The notes: generated by a model not told the origin, from the letters alone. DNA of 64,000 bases from Ophioceras dolichostomum (GCA_003049485.1 PYST01000005.1:246463-310462); one strand, 5' to 3'; shown: positions 38,709-53,698, counted from the first letter of the stretch. Program-made: numbers and translations.

Positions 38709-41700
38709 TGCACGCGGGGCTCACGGCCTCCTGTTGGGGGCGGCGGCTCCTAGACGTCTCTACGCTTCCGTAAATACTTCTCACCATACGGCAATAAAAC
38801 ACAACGCGCCGCCTTCAAGGAGAAGGAAATGACACACTCGTCGCTGAGAAGAGGCCTCACACTCATCACGTCGAGCACCACACACATCATCACATCACAT
38901 CGGCGGGCCGGAGAGGAGGAGGAGGATACTGACTTGACGATAGAGGGAGCGAATGTGATGATGATCGGAGTCGAAACCGAGAGTCCGATTCGATCCGCCT
39001 GTTCGCAGCAAACGATTCCCCCCTTTTCCTCCTCTTCCCGTCATTTCACATTACCTTGGTGTTTTAGAGCTGCTGTCGATGATACTGGTGATGCGCTGGT
39101 CGCTTTCTCGCGCACATTCCTACCTGCTGTTAGGGAAACATTGGACTTGACGAGTGCTACTTCCCTTCAATGATTGGGCACTCCTGCACTCCCGCACCCG
39201 TCCGTCCCGCCCGCTCCAACCCGATCGTCGTCGGCGGGCAATATTTCCACTCCTCCACTCCCCCTCCTTCTCCGTCGAGCACTCTCTGGCTGATGCCCAG
39301 CGGCGGGAAGCGGCACAGACAAGGAAAATCATCGATTTACCGTGACACGGAGATTAGACAGCGCGAAATAGCGTTGCTTTGAAGCTCCTCCAACACTCCA
39401 AACCCCAAGGCAGGAAGGCAGGAATGGGGCCACTTCGTCCCATTCCCTCTCTAGTCCCTCCCTACCTGCCTGCGGATATTTGCCAGCTCGGGTTGGGATT
39501 TACGGGAAGGGCCATGAGCCAGCGGCCAAGGGCCAGCGGCCAACAAGGGCGAGTTGAGTCGAGAGCCTCCAGGTTGGTGGTCAGCAATTACACCCCGTGA
39601 TTCTTCCTTTTAGTCGAAAAGTCTGTTGGTCATCGACTTCGCCCATCAGCCCCCTGAGAAATAGGAACGGCGACCAGTCATTATGATGATGAGTACCCAT
39701 GTAGGGAATTTTGTCCAGTTCTGCTGGCGTAAAATATGCACGAAAATGGCAATTGTGTGTCTTCATAATTCCAAAGGCCTCGATTCTGACAACCAGCCAG
39801 GCCGGCCAGGCCCAGTCCTCCGCCATCATCCTTCCGTTAGACGAGTTGCGCCATCTCCCGGCTCCCACGGATGTGAACGGTGCAAACCGGAATTGGTTGT
39901 TCTTCTTCTTCTCCTCTGTGTTCAAGCAGCACGAGAGCTGGCCGCGCTAGCTTGCCATCCCAGTGCAGGGTCGGGCGGGTCGGTTTGCCTGCCTGCCCGA
40001 CTTCCTGCCCCTTATCAGCGTCACATCGAGGACGCCACCAAGAAGTCTCTGTACCAAACTTCCTTGGAGTGCGGGATGGTCCGGGTGGCAAGTGCTACCA
40101 AAATAGTGGTAACATTTTTTTCTCAACGTCCACTGGCTTAGCTTTGCAAGCAGCCCAGGACTGTTGTTGTTCTATGGATATTCCGTGATTCCGTCTTGTA
40201 TAGTCGTACACGACTAGGCTAGCGGAAAGAGGGAGAGGAAAAGACACGGGACGAAAAAAAAGAGAACAAAAACTGTCACCACCAACCAACCCCCCTTTTT
40301 CGGTTCCTTGCCACTTCCGCCTTTCCCGCGACAACTCCCACACCCACCAATAGTTGAACCCTGGAATCCCCATATGATTTTCAAGCGCGGTTCTTTTCTT
40401 CCAACCTGGCGTTTGCTTCCTTCGCTTGTATTACGAAATACGCGCCGAGCCGCGATGTCGCCAACCAACAGCCAACAATCAACGCAATAGGGATAGATTG
40501 ATGGATTGCTCCTCCTAGAACAAAAAGGGGATGTCGGTTCCGCGGACGTTCGGGTTGTTGGGGGCGACAGAAAATAAGAGGTGATATTGATTTTCCAGAG
40601 AATACTCCTTGCAGGTCAACCGGGACAAAAAGACCTCTTGAAAAAGGATTTTTATTTTCTTGCGGGGAGTCCTTGGGATCTCAATGGCTCGCGTGCAGTT
40701 GTTGTGGGTGGTGGTGGTCGCCTGCATAGCAGCAAGCAAAGTGACACTGCAACTCCGGCACGCATCAAGCCAACCCAACCGAATGTGTGGTACAATAGCT
40801 CGGACGAGTAGCATGGACTGCACGGAAAGAGTAGTACCTACCTGCAAACGAGTGCATCAATATCACAATGGGGCTGGTTTCCAGTTGCGTAAAAGAGCTG
40901 GCCGACACCAAACTTCGGGTCCAGTCTCCTGGCTCCTACATCGGTGAGTGCTCTTGCCGTTTGTCTCCGTGATATCCTCGTGCATTAGTGCATGTAGCCA
41001 GTGCCCGCCTGTAAAACGTAAAGCAGCCGTCCGCTGCTGGCAGGTTCGGGACTTTTTTTCTTCGTCGCCGTTGGCATTCCTCAATCACGCCGCCATCCAC
41101 CAAGGAGGAGGGGCAAACTCAATTCTTCTTCATTGTGAGCGTCTGTTTCACTGCCCTATTTGGGCATATCGACCAGGATAAAGGATAATGATGATCAGAG
41201 TTGGGCCGAGGCCGAACGAACAAGCGCATGTGCCCCGCAGATGGACGTCAACAAAGATGTCAACGTCAACGGCGGAGCAAGGCAATTCGAGTCATATCGG
41301 GCTGAGTGGCCAGCCATGATGGTCCAGACCACTTCGACTGGCATCTGCCATCATCAGACATGAATCGCGCTGTCAGCAAAAACAAGACACACCAGACGCT
41401 TCTATGTACTGCTGCTATCTTGACTTTCTCTCATCTCTCTCTCTCTCATCAGGCAGAGAAGCAGAGTACAGGGGTGCCGAACCGGCCGGCAACCTCAAAA
41501 TCACTCATCACTTTTTTCGCTCTTCCTCTCTCGCTCGAACCATGGTCCGCCTATCCCGAAGAGAATGTAATAATCACATCTCATAGCGGAAGTGGGTAGT
41601 ATCGCCGAACGAATTGACGAATGCACGTACCAGAACTCCACTGAAGAACCATTGACGAACTCCACGCCCCTCCTTTTCTCCCAAAATCCATCGATGCATT

Positions 41701-44700
41701 CATGCGGCCTATGGTTCTCTTCTCTCTTTTTTTATCCTGTCACCCAGTTGACCAACCTTCTTTTCCCTCCCGAGAGAACAGAAGAGAAGACCGCCACCGT
41801 CACCGCCAGTCCGTCCCAGGACATGGGGAAGCCAAAGAAGATCTTCTCCAGATTCTTCAATCTCCGCTTTTATGTATGTCTCACTGGGCAAGCCGAATGA
41901 ATGGCAGGAAGGCGGAGAAAAGCCAGCAGCGACAAGGAGACGATCTTTCCCTGTTTATCCGTCCGTATACATGCAATTGACAAGAAGCACTTGAACACAT
42001 TGGGTTCGTGAGGGAAGAAGGACTGCCCCGAACTCGGCCCTCCAACATGCAGCAAGACAAGCACCATCACCAAGGTACAAGGATCGGGGCCGCCGATGAG
42101 ACTGAGCTGCCAGAAGGAAATCCATTCATGCATCGGCCATCTTCTTGGTTTCACAATTTCCAGATGAAAAAAAAAAAAAAGTTCATAAGGGCCTTACACA
42201 GTCCCTCCCTCTCTCTCTTCTGGAGGAAGGAAGTGATAATGAGTGATAGGATGCAGTGACGAACAGTGACCAGACCAGGCTTGCTTGTTGCCAATATGCA
42301 AAAAGAAGCTGCAGCATCGGCAGCCACACACGCGCAATCTTTCTTGGCCTCGCCAAGCTGAGAGATATCAATCCTACGTTTTCCTCTCTTCCCCTCTTTC
42401 CTTCGACAAACAGCCTGCATCACCCACCTCACTGCTGTGTGCCTTCGGAGCTGATCCCGTCCTTTTTCGTGGGGGGCACGTGCTTTGTGCGTCCTTGTCA
42501 GGGGAAAAAGGAGGAGGACGGGGAGGAGAATGTGCGGGGGTTCCCTCCTTCTTCTCGTCCATTGTCCAATCCATTTGATTGATGCTGACGCAATGCAGGA
42601 ACAAGCCCACCACACCAAACGCCTCCACCACCACCACAACTGCTGTTGATGAATGTGGGCAGGCATCAAGATGCAGCCGATGTGATGGGGGGACAGAAAA
42701 GAGCGGAAGGGAGGGAATGCAGTGCAGTGAGGGAGGAAGGGACGAAGCGAAGCAAGCCAGCCCGTCAAGCCCTCGAGCTACGAGAATCCCCTCGCCCACC
42801 GCTGTGCGCACCCACCCACACCAAGTTTAGTGGCTGGCTGGGCTCGACGTCGCGGAAGCTCTCCCGGAACGGCTGATTTTTCATGCGCACCTCCTCTGCT
42901 TCTCCTATCTTCACCAAGAAACTCTCTTTTTTATTGTCATGTATGTACTCTCACACTTTCATCACGTCCAATTCAGCAATCAGAGCCTCTTCCGCCACAC
43001 CATCTCCTCCCTGCCCCCTCTCTTACCAATCTATCACCTTCCCCACCGCTTATCCTGTATCTCACCCACCCACCCCTGGGCTATCACATCCCACACAGCC
43101 CCCCCTCCCGCGGCCGTCGGAAGAAGTGCGAAGCCGTTCGAGTTATTCTCAACGACATTTCATGCCTTCCTTTGCCTGCAGCTGCTATTGCGTTCTGGAA
43201 ACACGCCGACAAGACATGAAAAATGGCGCTAGACTCGTGAAGGCCGTCGGTCGTGCGTTGCGGGAGGGGCGTTGCTGTCTGCTCTGTCCTGTCTAATCTA
43301 CAATCTAACTGAACGAACTGCCCTTGGGCCAAGTTCGGAATGGCGTGTGAACATGGCTTGCAGGTCATCCCCCACGTACTGCAGAGTCCTGCCTCTCTAT
43401 CACGCTCAGCTCAGCTTGGGACGTTGCTGTTTGTTGGATGACGCGATTATCTACCCATGTATCTCCCTCCTTCCTCTGTCCTGTCCTCCTCATCGCTCTC
43501 CCCGTCCGTCCCGTCCCTCGTCCGAAGCCGGACGCAAACTAACTCAAACCCAAGTCGACTCGAGGTGACGGGCGGGACACGGCGGGGGGTGATGAAGGGG
43601 TGGATGGAGAGAAAGAAAGAAGAGCGAGCGAGAGAAGTGGGACCAACCGATCAGGCCTAGCTGTCTGTTCTGTCGTGCCAAATCCATCTTTGCCAGCCCA
43701 ATGTGCTTCTGACAGTGAAGATCCGACCACGCCCTTGACGCTGCTGAGACAGATGCTGGGTCGAGGTGAGGACCTTGCCCTGCCTGTCACTGCAAGGTCA
43801 TCCTTGCCTTTTCTCTCTTTTCCCTTTCTCTTTTGCCTATTCTGATGTGCCTGCTGCCCTCTCTTCAACAACGGTTAGCTCTTATCCATCGGTCGACATT
43901 GCCTAACGGTGTGGCAAACCAATCATAGTGCTCACACAACACCAGTCGGCCAGGCGAGCCTCGAGCAGTTAGCTTGATCAGGGAGACACACTCACTCGCG
44001 GCATAAGCATCATCTTCAACCGCCAGCCTCCCACGTAAGGGGCTTTTTTTCTTCAGTGGACAGCAGCACACACGGAATATTTTGCGATGAACCACGGTCC
44101 CCATCGCTCTGATTGGCCGTCTGGCCGGGTCCAGCTGAAGAAGGGGGAAGGGGTCTGTGTGTGCTGTCTTATCCTTCTTTGCTTTCTTTTCCCCGCGTCT
44201 TCTACCCATTCGAGAAGTCTCACCCAATATCCAATATTGATTGGCAAGTTCTTCCGCGGGGGCGCGCTCTCCGAGCAATCGAAGTCCCCAAGACGTGTCT
44301 CTTTTACTATGTATGTGTCTCTCATTTTCGTGCTCATCCCGATGCGGCTTTTCAGGCTGAAGATGACAGAAAAAGATTCCCATCGTCACCGCAAGCCATC
44401 CGCGTATCACGCCCTTGTCCTTCCCGCGCACGGCTCGCAAGCCGACCGACTCTGGCTTGCTCACACCTTCGCTCCCCTTTCTTCACCCGTCTTCCCTTTT
44501 TGCTCGCTATTCCATCACGGGACAGACACGGCACGGGAAGGCTTCCGTGTTCACACAAACCATTTGCGTGTACTTTGCCATATTGAGCCATCGCGGAGCC
44601 GCCTAATAGCCAAAACGGGAACGATCATCAGGGTCCTCTTGCTCACTATTTTTTTTGTCTTCTCGTTTCGCCGCCGCCTAGTGGTGGTGAAGGTGATGGA

Positions 44701-47700
44701 TGGATGGACAAAAAGATCCGCGGCCAGGCGAAACGGCTCGGCACCAGGGCGGTGCGTCGATCGACAATACATACTTCCGCCAGGCGCAAGCCGCAAGCCG
44801 CCTTGCCTTCATGCATCTCTTATGAGAGCGAAAAGAGCGGCACGGGCTGGGGCTGGATTTTATTGTATGTATTGATGGATATCGTCGGTACTGGCGAAGC
44901 AGCAAGCGATGCCTCGGTATTGCTGTAGAAACGACCGATGCTCATCACGTCCGCAATATCTGTCGACCGGTCTCTTGTTAGTGTCTGTGTGGTTTGTTGA
45001 TCCTCGAAAGCAATGGCTACACATACACCCCCTCCTGTCTCCCGTCCGTCTACTACTTGTTAGCGGATGGAGGGTCCTCCTTCGGCTTCTCACGATAGCA
45101 GCCGGTGTAAAGCCTCAGAGCATGGCATCGCCTGTGGCGTCAGCCGGCGTCGAGCGCTGGCCGTACCAAAATCCTTCCGGATTTTACTTCCGTCATCCTT
45201 TGCGAGCCTTACTATCTCCCTCAGCATTTCTTTTTATCGTTGTCAATTTTCCAACCCACGCGGCTGTCGACGCCACAGCTTCTTTTTTGCTTCTTTGGTC
45301 TACAGCATCTCCGTGTCAGATCTCGCCATGTGTGATGGCTGTCTTGGCTTCCGAGCCCATGGCCGCTTTAGGCGTCTCAGCTCACGAATTTATCGAAGGC
45401 ACAACGGCCTCCAGCTCCCCCATCCCCCCCTTCCCCCATCTCACGAAAAAAGTGTGTGCTTCATTTCTTTCCCCCCGTTTTCTGCCCCATCTCCAGCCCA
45501 GAAAACGGCCCAGAATCTCCGTAGAGGCAGATTGTGGCGACAACCAGACATGTGAAGTTTTTCAGCTGGGCTACGCCACTATCTTTCAGTGACAATCAAT
45601 GATCTTCCCCCCTGCCCATCCTCTCCCTTTTTTAGGAGCTGGCTTGTGCGCGAACGATCACAGTTCGCGACAGGGAAAATACATGCTTTCACTTTCTTTT
45701 CAGCCGCTGAGGATTGTTATTGCACTCCCCCGCGCAACCGACCGAACCACCTATCACGATTCACGACACAGAAGAGCTCGAGCCCATTCGAGCCCACTAT
45801 CTCTGGAGGATGACAGCCGGTCAGCACTTGCGAAGCAGGGCCTTGTGTGGAGATTGACAGGGCAGACAGAGACGCCGACAGGGCACGCACACGCCTCTAC
45901 TCAAAATCCTTCCTTCTCATCCCCCGCCTTTGTCGCCCACGAGCCTAGCAAATCCGTGTGGGGTGGGAGGAAGGAGGAGGGAACGAGAGGAGGTGTACCA
46001 AGGGAACGCGGTCGGGCTCTCGTCGGAGACGGCGATCCTGACCGACTCGCTGGTGCAAGCCTCACGACGCTAGCGGTGTGCTAACGCGACCATCAACACC
46101 TCCTCCGGAAATTCTCTTTTTTGTTCCTTCTTCAGCCGGCTCTTGGCCAAGGACCATTGGTGATTTCGCGTCAAATTTAGCTTCTCTGCTAGCCATCGTC
46201 TCCTTTTCACGTCCCCCTTTTTTCAGCTTTAAACCTTCTAGCGTCCACCACTGAAGGCTCGCTAAGTACTGGCTGGGTTCTCCCGATAGCACAAATGACT
46301 TAATACCTACCCTATCATCTTTGTCGGATGAAAACCCCTGAAAGCATGTCTCCTTCCCGCAGCAGAGTATTTTTAGCGCTCTTCTCGCCCCTAACGCGCC
46401 GTTTCATGCCCCAAAAACCGCCCTCTATTCAGGGTTCATCCACCCAGCCACCTCCAGGCGTGCCAGAAGCCTGGGTGCCCATCTTAACCACTCCTCTCGC
46501 TCGCTCTATTAAAACCCGGAGATGTGTGACGAGCGCTTTAACTGCATCCCCATCGCGCATGAAGCAACAAGTAACGAAGCCGTCGTCGTTCCCGAGGAGC
46601 GCCGATGAGGGTCCGAACAAAAGCATACAAGAAAAACCGCGGCGCGATCACAACGTGGTATGTGGGTGTCAGGAATCCTGACAAAATCCGCTAGGAGACA
46701 CAGATATCCCTTTTAGCGTCAACTTTATATCGCGCGTTGTTCATCTGGCTCGTGTTACATCATTCGGCTGATGCGCGCCGCGTCGGACGAGAGAAACGCG
46801 AGGGCACACACACCACACTCTCTCGCACATACCTTCTGGATCTCCGTAATCTCTGCAGCCGAAATACACCTGGAGGAAGGTTTCTAGCAGAGGGCCTCTT
46901 TTCTTCTTCTTTCCAACCCTTACATTCCAGTGTGCAACACGATACCGATATCATTGCAAGGGAGACGGATTGTAGCTTTTTAGGCCGGCGAGCAACGTAG
47001 ATCGCAGCTCCGACTAGCTTAAAATAAGGCTATACTATCATGCAGGAACGAGCTATTGCATCTATCCCTGTTGTACATGATGCATGTACGTACGGTACGG
47101 GACGGCGTCGACGGCGGCGGCAAGGATCACCGTGTGATTTTTCTCATTGCCGGTCTGTCTCCGCCGCGGGAACCCCCTTCGGAGCAGGAGGGTGACGCCA
47201 AAGTTGTTGCTAATGCACCTCTTCCGGTCCGACGCCGTCCGGCCCTGCCACCTATCCCTGCATTTGGCTTCCCGGACCTTTATTACAGCTCCGAAAATAG
47301 ACGGACGGAGACCTGCATACCTACCTACCTAGGCACATAGCATTCGCATCGCAAGACAAGCCATCAATGCGGTTGCTTCTGCCAGTTCGGTTTACTAATA
47401 GTGCGAGTACGCAAATAAAGCGTTCTGCATAAGGTACATACAATGCACGCAGCCTCTCCCAGCCAAGCAAGTTCCAAGTCCAGATCCCCCTATCACGACA
47501 AAACGACCTTACTGCACGATGCCCGCAGGTCTGGTTGGTGAAGCGTTTTGAAAAGATTGCAAGATTCCCCGATTCGGTTTCACGTCACTGTCTCGGTGTG
47601 TCGAGGTGTCGAGAGTAAAACCATGCCGTATAAAATGCTCGTAATATGATTGCCATGTGCTGCTTTTATTTATATTTCGTTTTGTTTCGGTGATGCTTTG

Positions 47701-48521
47701 TTTCAGGGGGGATCGGCCCCTCTCCTTCCAATGAGTACTGCTCGATCGACAGCATTCGTGAAACACCTCTCGAGGCATCACAAGTCGCCAGGTCAACCAA
47801 GTTCATCATGTCTTGTCGTCCGTTCTAGCATCTCTCATCGCGATCATCATCATTCATGATCATGCCTCTTGGCAGGCAGGCGGGCAAGGCTCTGAAGGGT
47901 ATCATGCATGCATGCAGACATGCTGTCGCATGACAAACAGTATGTGGCCTCCACTCCTCCATGTCGTTCGGCAACTCTTTTTGTCTCGCCTCTCCACCTC
48001 ACATTTTGTGAGGTGACGAGCGAACACTGGCGAGGCGAACTCGACATCATGGGCGCGACGCTGGTGTCGATAGTTCGGGGTGTCTGTAGGTGCATATGCG
48101 GTGGGCATATATATATGTTTTTTTTTTGTTTTGTTTTTTGCGAGGATCAGCCCAGAAGGGCAACTGTTTGTTCGAGAATCGACGTTGTCGTTCATGTACT
48201 ACGTAGAATAATGCTCGTTGCGCCGCGAGGCTGCAGTCTTGCATGTCACATCCAGGCCGCATCCAATGGTCAGACTCCATTTGTGGTTCCCAAAGCGCTT
48301 TCCTCCGTCTACTTTCTCCGGAACTGATGGTGGACAATGGGGGCGAAGTCGTCTGGTCTTCAGCGCTTCAAAACGTGGACTGCCGCGTCGCACGGCATTG
48401 GAGAGAGAGCACGGGATGATGATAAGGGGGAGAAAGGGGGGACAGCGGCACAGTAACGAGTCGGGAAGATCTCGTCTGAAGGTCTGTTCACCTACTTGTT
48501 CTAAATTTCGCACACGCCGGG

Positions 48522-48524
<3 letters not shown>

Positions 48525-48579
<55 letters not shown>
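48525..48579 (+). repeat. (TC)n microsatellite
   Basis: About 27 uninterrupted TC units. Confidence 0.95.
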
Positions 48580-48582
<3 letters not shown>

Positions 48583-51500
48583 GCCCACCTCAGTCACGGA
48601 ATCTTGGCTACTGTGAAGATCTTATTCTCCTTGCCGTGGCCCGTCGGCTACCAACAGCCGACACGACGACTCTGGGCTCTCGAGTCGACTCGACACTGGC
48701 ATTGGCCGTCGGTGTCGATGCCGAAGTTGCCCGCCGACGAAGAATGATTGGTAAGGTGAGCGTTGCATTAGGGTGCGGCTCCAGCACAAACGACGGAGCA
48801 CCGCCGCTGCAAACATCATCGCCATCACAATGATATCAGACGAGGGGAGACTCGCCTGTATGTTGGCGGAAGGGAGCGAGGTAGCAGGAGAAAGAGGAGC
48901 ACCATGAAACAACCTCTCAACCTCGCACGAGGTGATTGCCCGGTTGGGCCAGGCAACTCTAACGATACAGAGGACGCATTCATCACAACATTTTGACAAA
49001 TACCGAACTCACCCCATCTCCATCTCTTCCCTGGCGTCGTGGGGAGGCTCACCTGGGTCTCAAGTCCCCATGCATCCACCATCGTCCACCATCCGCCCTC
49101 CCACACACCAGCCAGCGGCACAGCTTGGCGGTACAAGGTGATGAAGGTTCAATCGCAATCAACGAATATTTCGCATTCGCCCATCTTGTCACCTCTCAGG
49201 CCCTTTTTTTCTTCGTCCCATCCTCGGAATGTGATGAGGTGGGGAAGACCTCAGACAGTTCCTGTCTCAGCCTTCGAACGAACCCACGTGCGATTTTATC
49301 CGGGAGGACCACAACCCGGGTCTCAAAGGTCTGGAGCTCTGGATGGACATGGACATCCCGCCCTCCGCCTACCACCAATGGCTTTCTACTCCCTACCACA
49401 CAGCGGCGCAGAGGCACACCCACAGCCCTGCCGTACCGAGTGCCTGGCAGGGAGAGGCGCAGACGATGAGAAGGAGAAGGGGATAAGCCGGGACATGCAG
49501 GGTCGCCGATCACCAACCGCCCTCCCTCCCTCCATATCCTCGAGTCTGGACGATATGCAATAACAAGAAGAAAAATACAATAACCATCCCAGGGATGGGT
49601 CGCTGAGATGTTTCAACAAGAAACCTCGAGAGTCCGCTCCTCGGCATCGTCGGTATGGGGGCGCCAGCGTAAGTGCGAGCGCGAGCTCAAGCTCGACGGA
49701 ATGTGTGGGCTTATGGTCCTCAGTTAATGCGAGCAAAACCTGGGTAGAACAGCGAGAGTCAAAGATAGACAAGCCAGCGATCACATCGACTTCAGCGCAA
49801 AAAGACGGAACCGTGGACAACAACAATGCGTATCGTCCCGTATGTCCTGTCAACCTGTGTCTTCCTATCCAGGTAAACCGAGAGAGCAGTCCACGGGCGG
49901 CAAGCAACGACGCCAACGGCACGCCTCCCCTCGCTCTTGCTTACGGGTTCTTTACATCATACATCACAGGAGAGGATCGGGTGTACGTGCAGGCGGGGTA
50001 GGCGTGGTTGTTCTGGTTCTGTTATCATCACCGCCCGCTATGATATTATCAATAACACAGGCCTGTTATATGACGTTGTGACCCAGGTCGCGGAACGTCT
50101 GGGCTAGCCGACCCCTCACCGGGGAGAGTTCCGGGGACCGGTCCGCCACAGCAGCACCCAAAACTTAGGTCAGCGCAGTGATCGGACCCAGTGGTCCAGT
50201 GATTGATCGAGAGGCCATGTCGGCCTAATTTGGGTTCCTAATGTGCATTATCAGAGCGCCTCAGGTCTCACCGGACCGCTGTCGCTCGCTGTGGCACACT
50301 GTGGTCGACCCCTCAGTGCCCCCCGCCTCAGGCTGCCATCGACGCCGAGGCGCGGGGCTCGTTCATTGCTGTCCCCTCACCGCGACGCACCTCAATGACG
50401 ATGCAAAAGACTCAAAGAGGGATAAGTGGTTCTTTTTTGTTTTACGGTGTCATCACAAAGGAATGAGTGCATTGAGACCTGCGAGAGACCGACCGACCAG
50501 CCAGACAGTCTCCAGTTTCGAGGCCGGACAGACATTGGAGCGGTTCAAAGCCCCTCCTTCCATCCCTATCACCATCTATCTGCATCTGCCCCCCTGTGAT
50601 CAGGGTCCGATCACATCAATGCGCTCTCAGTCTCGATCAAGACTCCGGAGCACTCGGCATGAAAGACAGCCACTGCCGCTGGTTGCCTCCCTCCCACCCG
50701 CCCGTCCATTATCATCTCCTCCCCTCTCCTCTTCATATGACCGGCCGCGTGCCGGCTGGCTGATGACGAGTGAATGAGTGAGCCAACAAGCCGCCTGCCT
50801 CTTTCTGCCCTGACCGACTCACTGACCGGTCCCGCACAAAGAAGAGAAGGGCGAAGATTCTATCAGCAAGAGCGAGGCGAGGCTCGAAAAAAAAAGGGAG
50901 GTCTTGCATCGCTAGAAACAGGTGCTGTGAGAGAATCGGCAGGGCGACTTTTTCTGCTTCGCTCCTTCCCAGTCTTTCTAGAAAAGCAGATCAATTCATG
51001 CTTTGTCGCGTGGGTGGTTCGTTGTAGGCTTGCTGCTCTTGTGGCTGCCTGACTGGACCGGACAAAGCAAAGCCGCGCCACCGAGTGTGTGGTCGTCGTC
51101 GTGGAGCCCATCAGCAACAATATTTTCACCGATATTCTCCCCGATTTTTCGTTCTCTTTTCTTATTATTGAACTTTCTTTTTCTTCTTTCGTCTTCGTTT
51201 TTCGCTGAGGTGGCTCATTCGTTAGCACGAATTTGGGGGGACCGAGTTCCCTCCGCCCCACCGCTATGACTGAACTTGCTTAAAAAAGAGCCCGGCGGCT
51301 TCCAATAGCTCCAGCAAATATTGCCGCACTCCGGCGCCTTACCCAACGGTCAGAACTCATCACCGTTTCACCGGTTTACTGTCTAGTTCATTTCTTTCTT
51401 TCTTCACATCCCTATCTTTTACTCTTCCCTCAATATTGCTTGTTCTTTATAGGACATAGGACACAGCACAGGAACTAAAAGAAGAAAATATCACATCTCC

Positions 51501-53568
51501 CGGAAAGGGAAATATTAATGCCCCACGTTTCACAATTTCCACCTCAGTGCACATACACTTTTTTGTGTGCTTTGTGCTCGGTTCTCTTCCTGATCCTCCT
51601 CCCACTTCTTCGAGGAGAAGAGGAGGACCAAGATGCTCCCCACGCCCGTGCGCGCCGCGCCCATTTTTTTTTCTTTGGGGCACATACTCTCTTCGCATTC
51701 AAGCATCGTAGGAACCCTTCTTCCCACAAGTAACCAACCCCCCAAACTTCCCTGCCCTTTCCCAGAGCTTGAGCGCATTGATATTTCCCTCGGAAAGGGT
51801 CTGCAGGCATCACAATCACCCCGCGGCCTCTCCCTCCCTCCCGCCCCTCCCCTCTCATCATCTGGAGCCTCGGTGGTGGTGGCGGTGTCGCGATTGTTCG
51901 GAAAAAAAAACATCGGAGATCGAGGCCACTTCAAGTGATGACGGTACATAGCCTCCAGTCTTGAGAGTCAGGCAGGCAGGCTGTTCGTGCGAGGCAAGCG
52001 CGCTCTATCGCGGCCTCATTACATACATGACCAGGCATTGACATCTCTCGTTTCTTGGCCTGTGTCACATGATGCACTCCAAGCCAAGCAACGCATCCCC
52101 CCATTCTTCACAAGAGGGAGACGGGGATGTCGGGCCCCTCCTCCCTGGCCTAGCTACCTATCAAGGATCAAGGGGTTTCCGACCCCTTGTCCCTTTTCTT
52201 CGCCCCTCGCGAACAGTCAGAGGAGAGACAGAACAAGGAGCAAGGATTTACGAAGGGACCCACAAGTCAGCACCGTGACAGCGGCATAATATCACGGTGG
52301 TGATATATCGCAGGGGTGAAGGGGGCAAGGACCCCGACCTCGGTGGGTGACGTTTGAGAGGAGAATGGAGAATGGAGATGGAGATGAAGGTGGAGGGGGG
52401 GCGTGTCGATGCAGGAACACCTCGCTGTATCGTATATCGGGGGATGAGAGACTCGAGAATCGAGAGAGAGAGAGACAAGGAAGAGACCAACCGGGCAGAG
52501 CAAAAAGCAAAGCAAAGCAGAGCACGCACCCACGCATTGAAGGTGGTGTTTGCGTTCTTGTCTTGCCCTGCCAGGCTTGTGACATCACATCGGACCGGAC
52601 ATGGGCATCATCCCACTCACTCGCTCCCCGCCGAGTGACGAGTGACGAGTCACGGCGGTTTGTCTTGGTTTTCCTACGTGCATGGGGAGATGCGCATGAC
52701 CGCGGGAGTTCGGCATGCAGACAGATAGATGCTCAAGCAAGTTCCCCCTCCCCATCTCCAGAGACTCTCACATCGCGGTTTTGTTTCGACGAGCTGGCTG
52801 CCCCCCAGCCGAACCAGTCGGCCTTTTTCTATTTTGATCTGGGCTCGTCATGACATGCTGTGCAGGAACGACACCATCGCGTTTGTTGTCGTTGTCGTTG
52901 TTCTCATCAGCGTTTGCCCTGCCACCTACCCACACTCGTAGTCCCGCACCTCCTATCTCCATCCATCCGATGTCCCAAAAGGCTCATGTGAAAAGTTCGT
53001 ATGTAAGGAGGTAGTAGCTGTGGACGATAAACGACGAGAGAGAGAGAGAAGGGGGGTACAAGGCTGGCGGGATGCAAAAAGCCATTGTTCGTTCATCATC
53101 AGTGCTCCCCCCTTATCCCTATCCCTATCGCGCGCGTTGATCGTCGTCCCTATCTTGCTCTCGCCGAGGCGTGCAGAGAGACAAAGTGAGTGAGCATTGA
53201 AAGTTCTTCGTCAAAATCGGCCCGTCGCTAGTCGGGCTAGCATCCCTTGGTGACAGAACAGACAGCTCACCTGGTACCTGGGCAGGATCAGACCATGTTC
53301 GTTCACCGAAGCCCTAGCCTGAACAGAACGGGAAGTGAAGCATCATCGCCCGAGAGGTAAAATGCTTCAATTTCTGTCGCGACGGTGCGCCGAGTAGGGT
53401 AGGTAGGTACTAGGGAGATAAACAAGCCGAATTCTCTCTCAAGTTTCTCAAGTTTCTCTAAGTGCCGCAGAAAGGGACGCTGGCGCCGACGTCGCCTTCA
53501 TCTCGGGACGCCTAGCTCGTCTACGCCATTGCCACCACTACCGTCCATCATCATCTCAGTAGCCAGCT

Positions 53569-53641
53569 TTTTTTTTTTTTTTTTTTTTTTTTNNNNNNNN
53601 NNNNNNNNNNNNNNNNNNTTTTTTTTTTTTTTTTTTTTTTT
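53569..53641. other. Assembly gap (26 N) inside a poly-T run
   Basis: A T run enters a block of 26 N (53593-53618) and continues as T on the other side. The true length of the homopolymer, or of any sequence lost here, is unknown. Confidence 0.98.
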
Positions 53642-53698
53642 GTGTGTGCGTGTTGGGAGCGGCAAATTGAAACGATCTCGTTCGATCTGCACGCATGG

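Larger units (their letters stand above)
34622..53568. other. About 19 kb ORF-poor intergenic region
   Basis: No frame on either strand has recognisable domains, a signal peptide followed by coherent sequence, or splice-supported exon chains. The longest frames (for example 44087-44875) overlap equally long frames in other phases and read as translated low-complexity CT-rich DNA. The stretch nearest 34.6 kb must contain the RasGEF promoter and leader. Microsatellites are listed separately. Small or non-coding genes cannot be excluded without RNA data. Confidence 0.55.

Noticed and set aside
41824..41900. MGKPKKIFSRFFNLRFY followed by gtatgt, a possible first exon
   Set aside because: No downstream exon in frame could be found, so it remains a chance start.
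44087..44875. 262-aa plus-strand ORF in the ORF-poor region
   Set aside because: Its composition is that of translated CT-rich DNA, it has no domain or splice support, and equally long frames overlap it.
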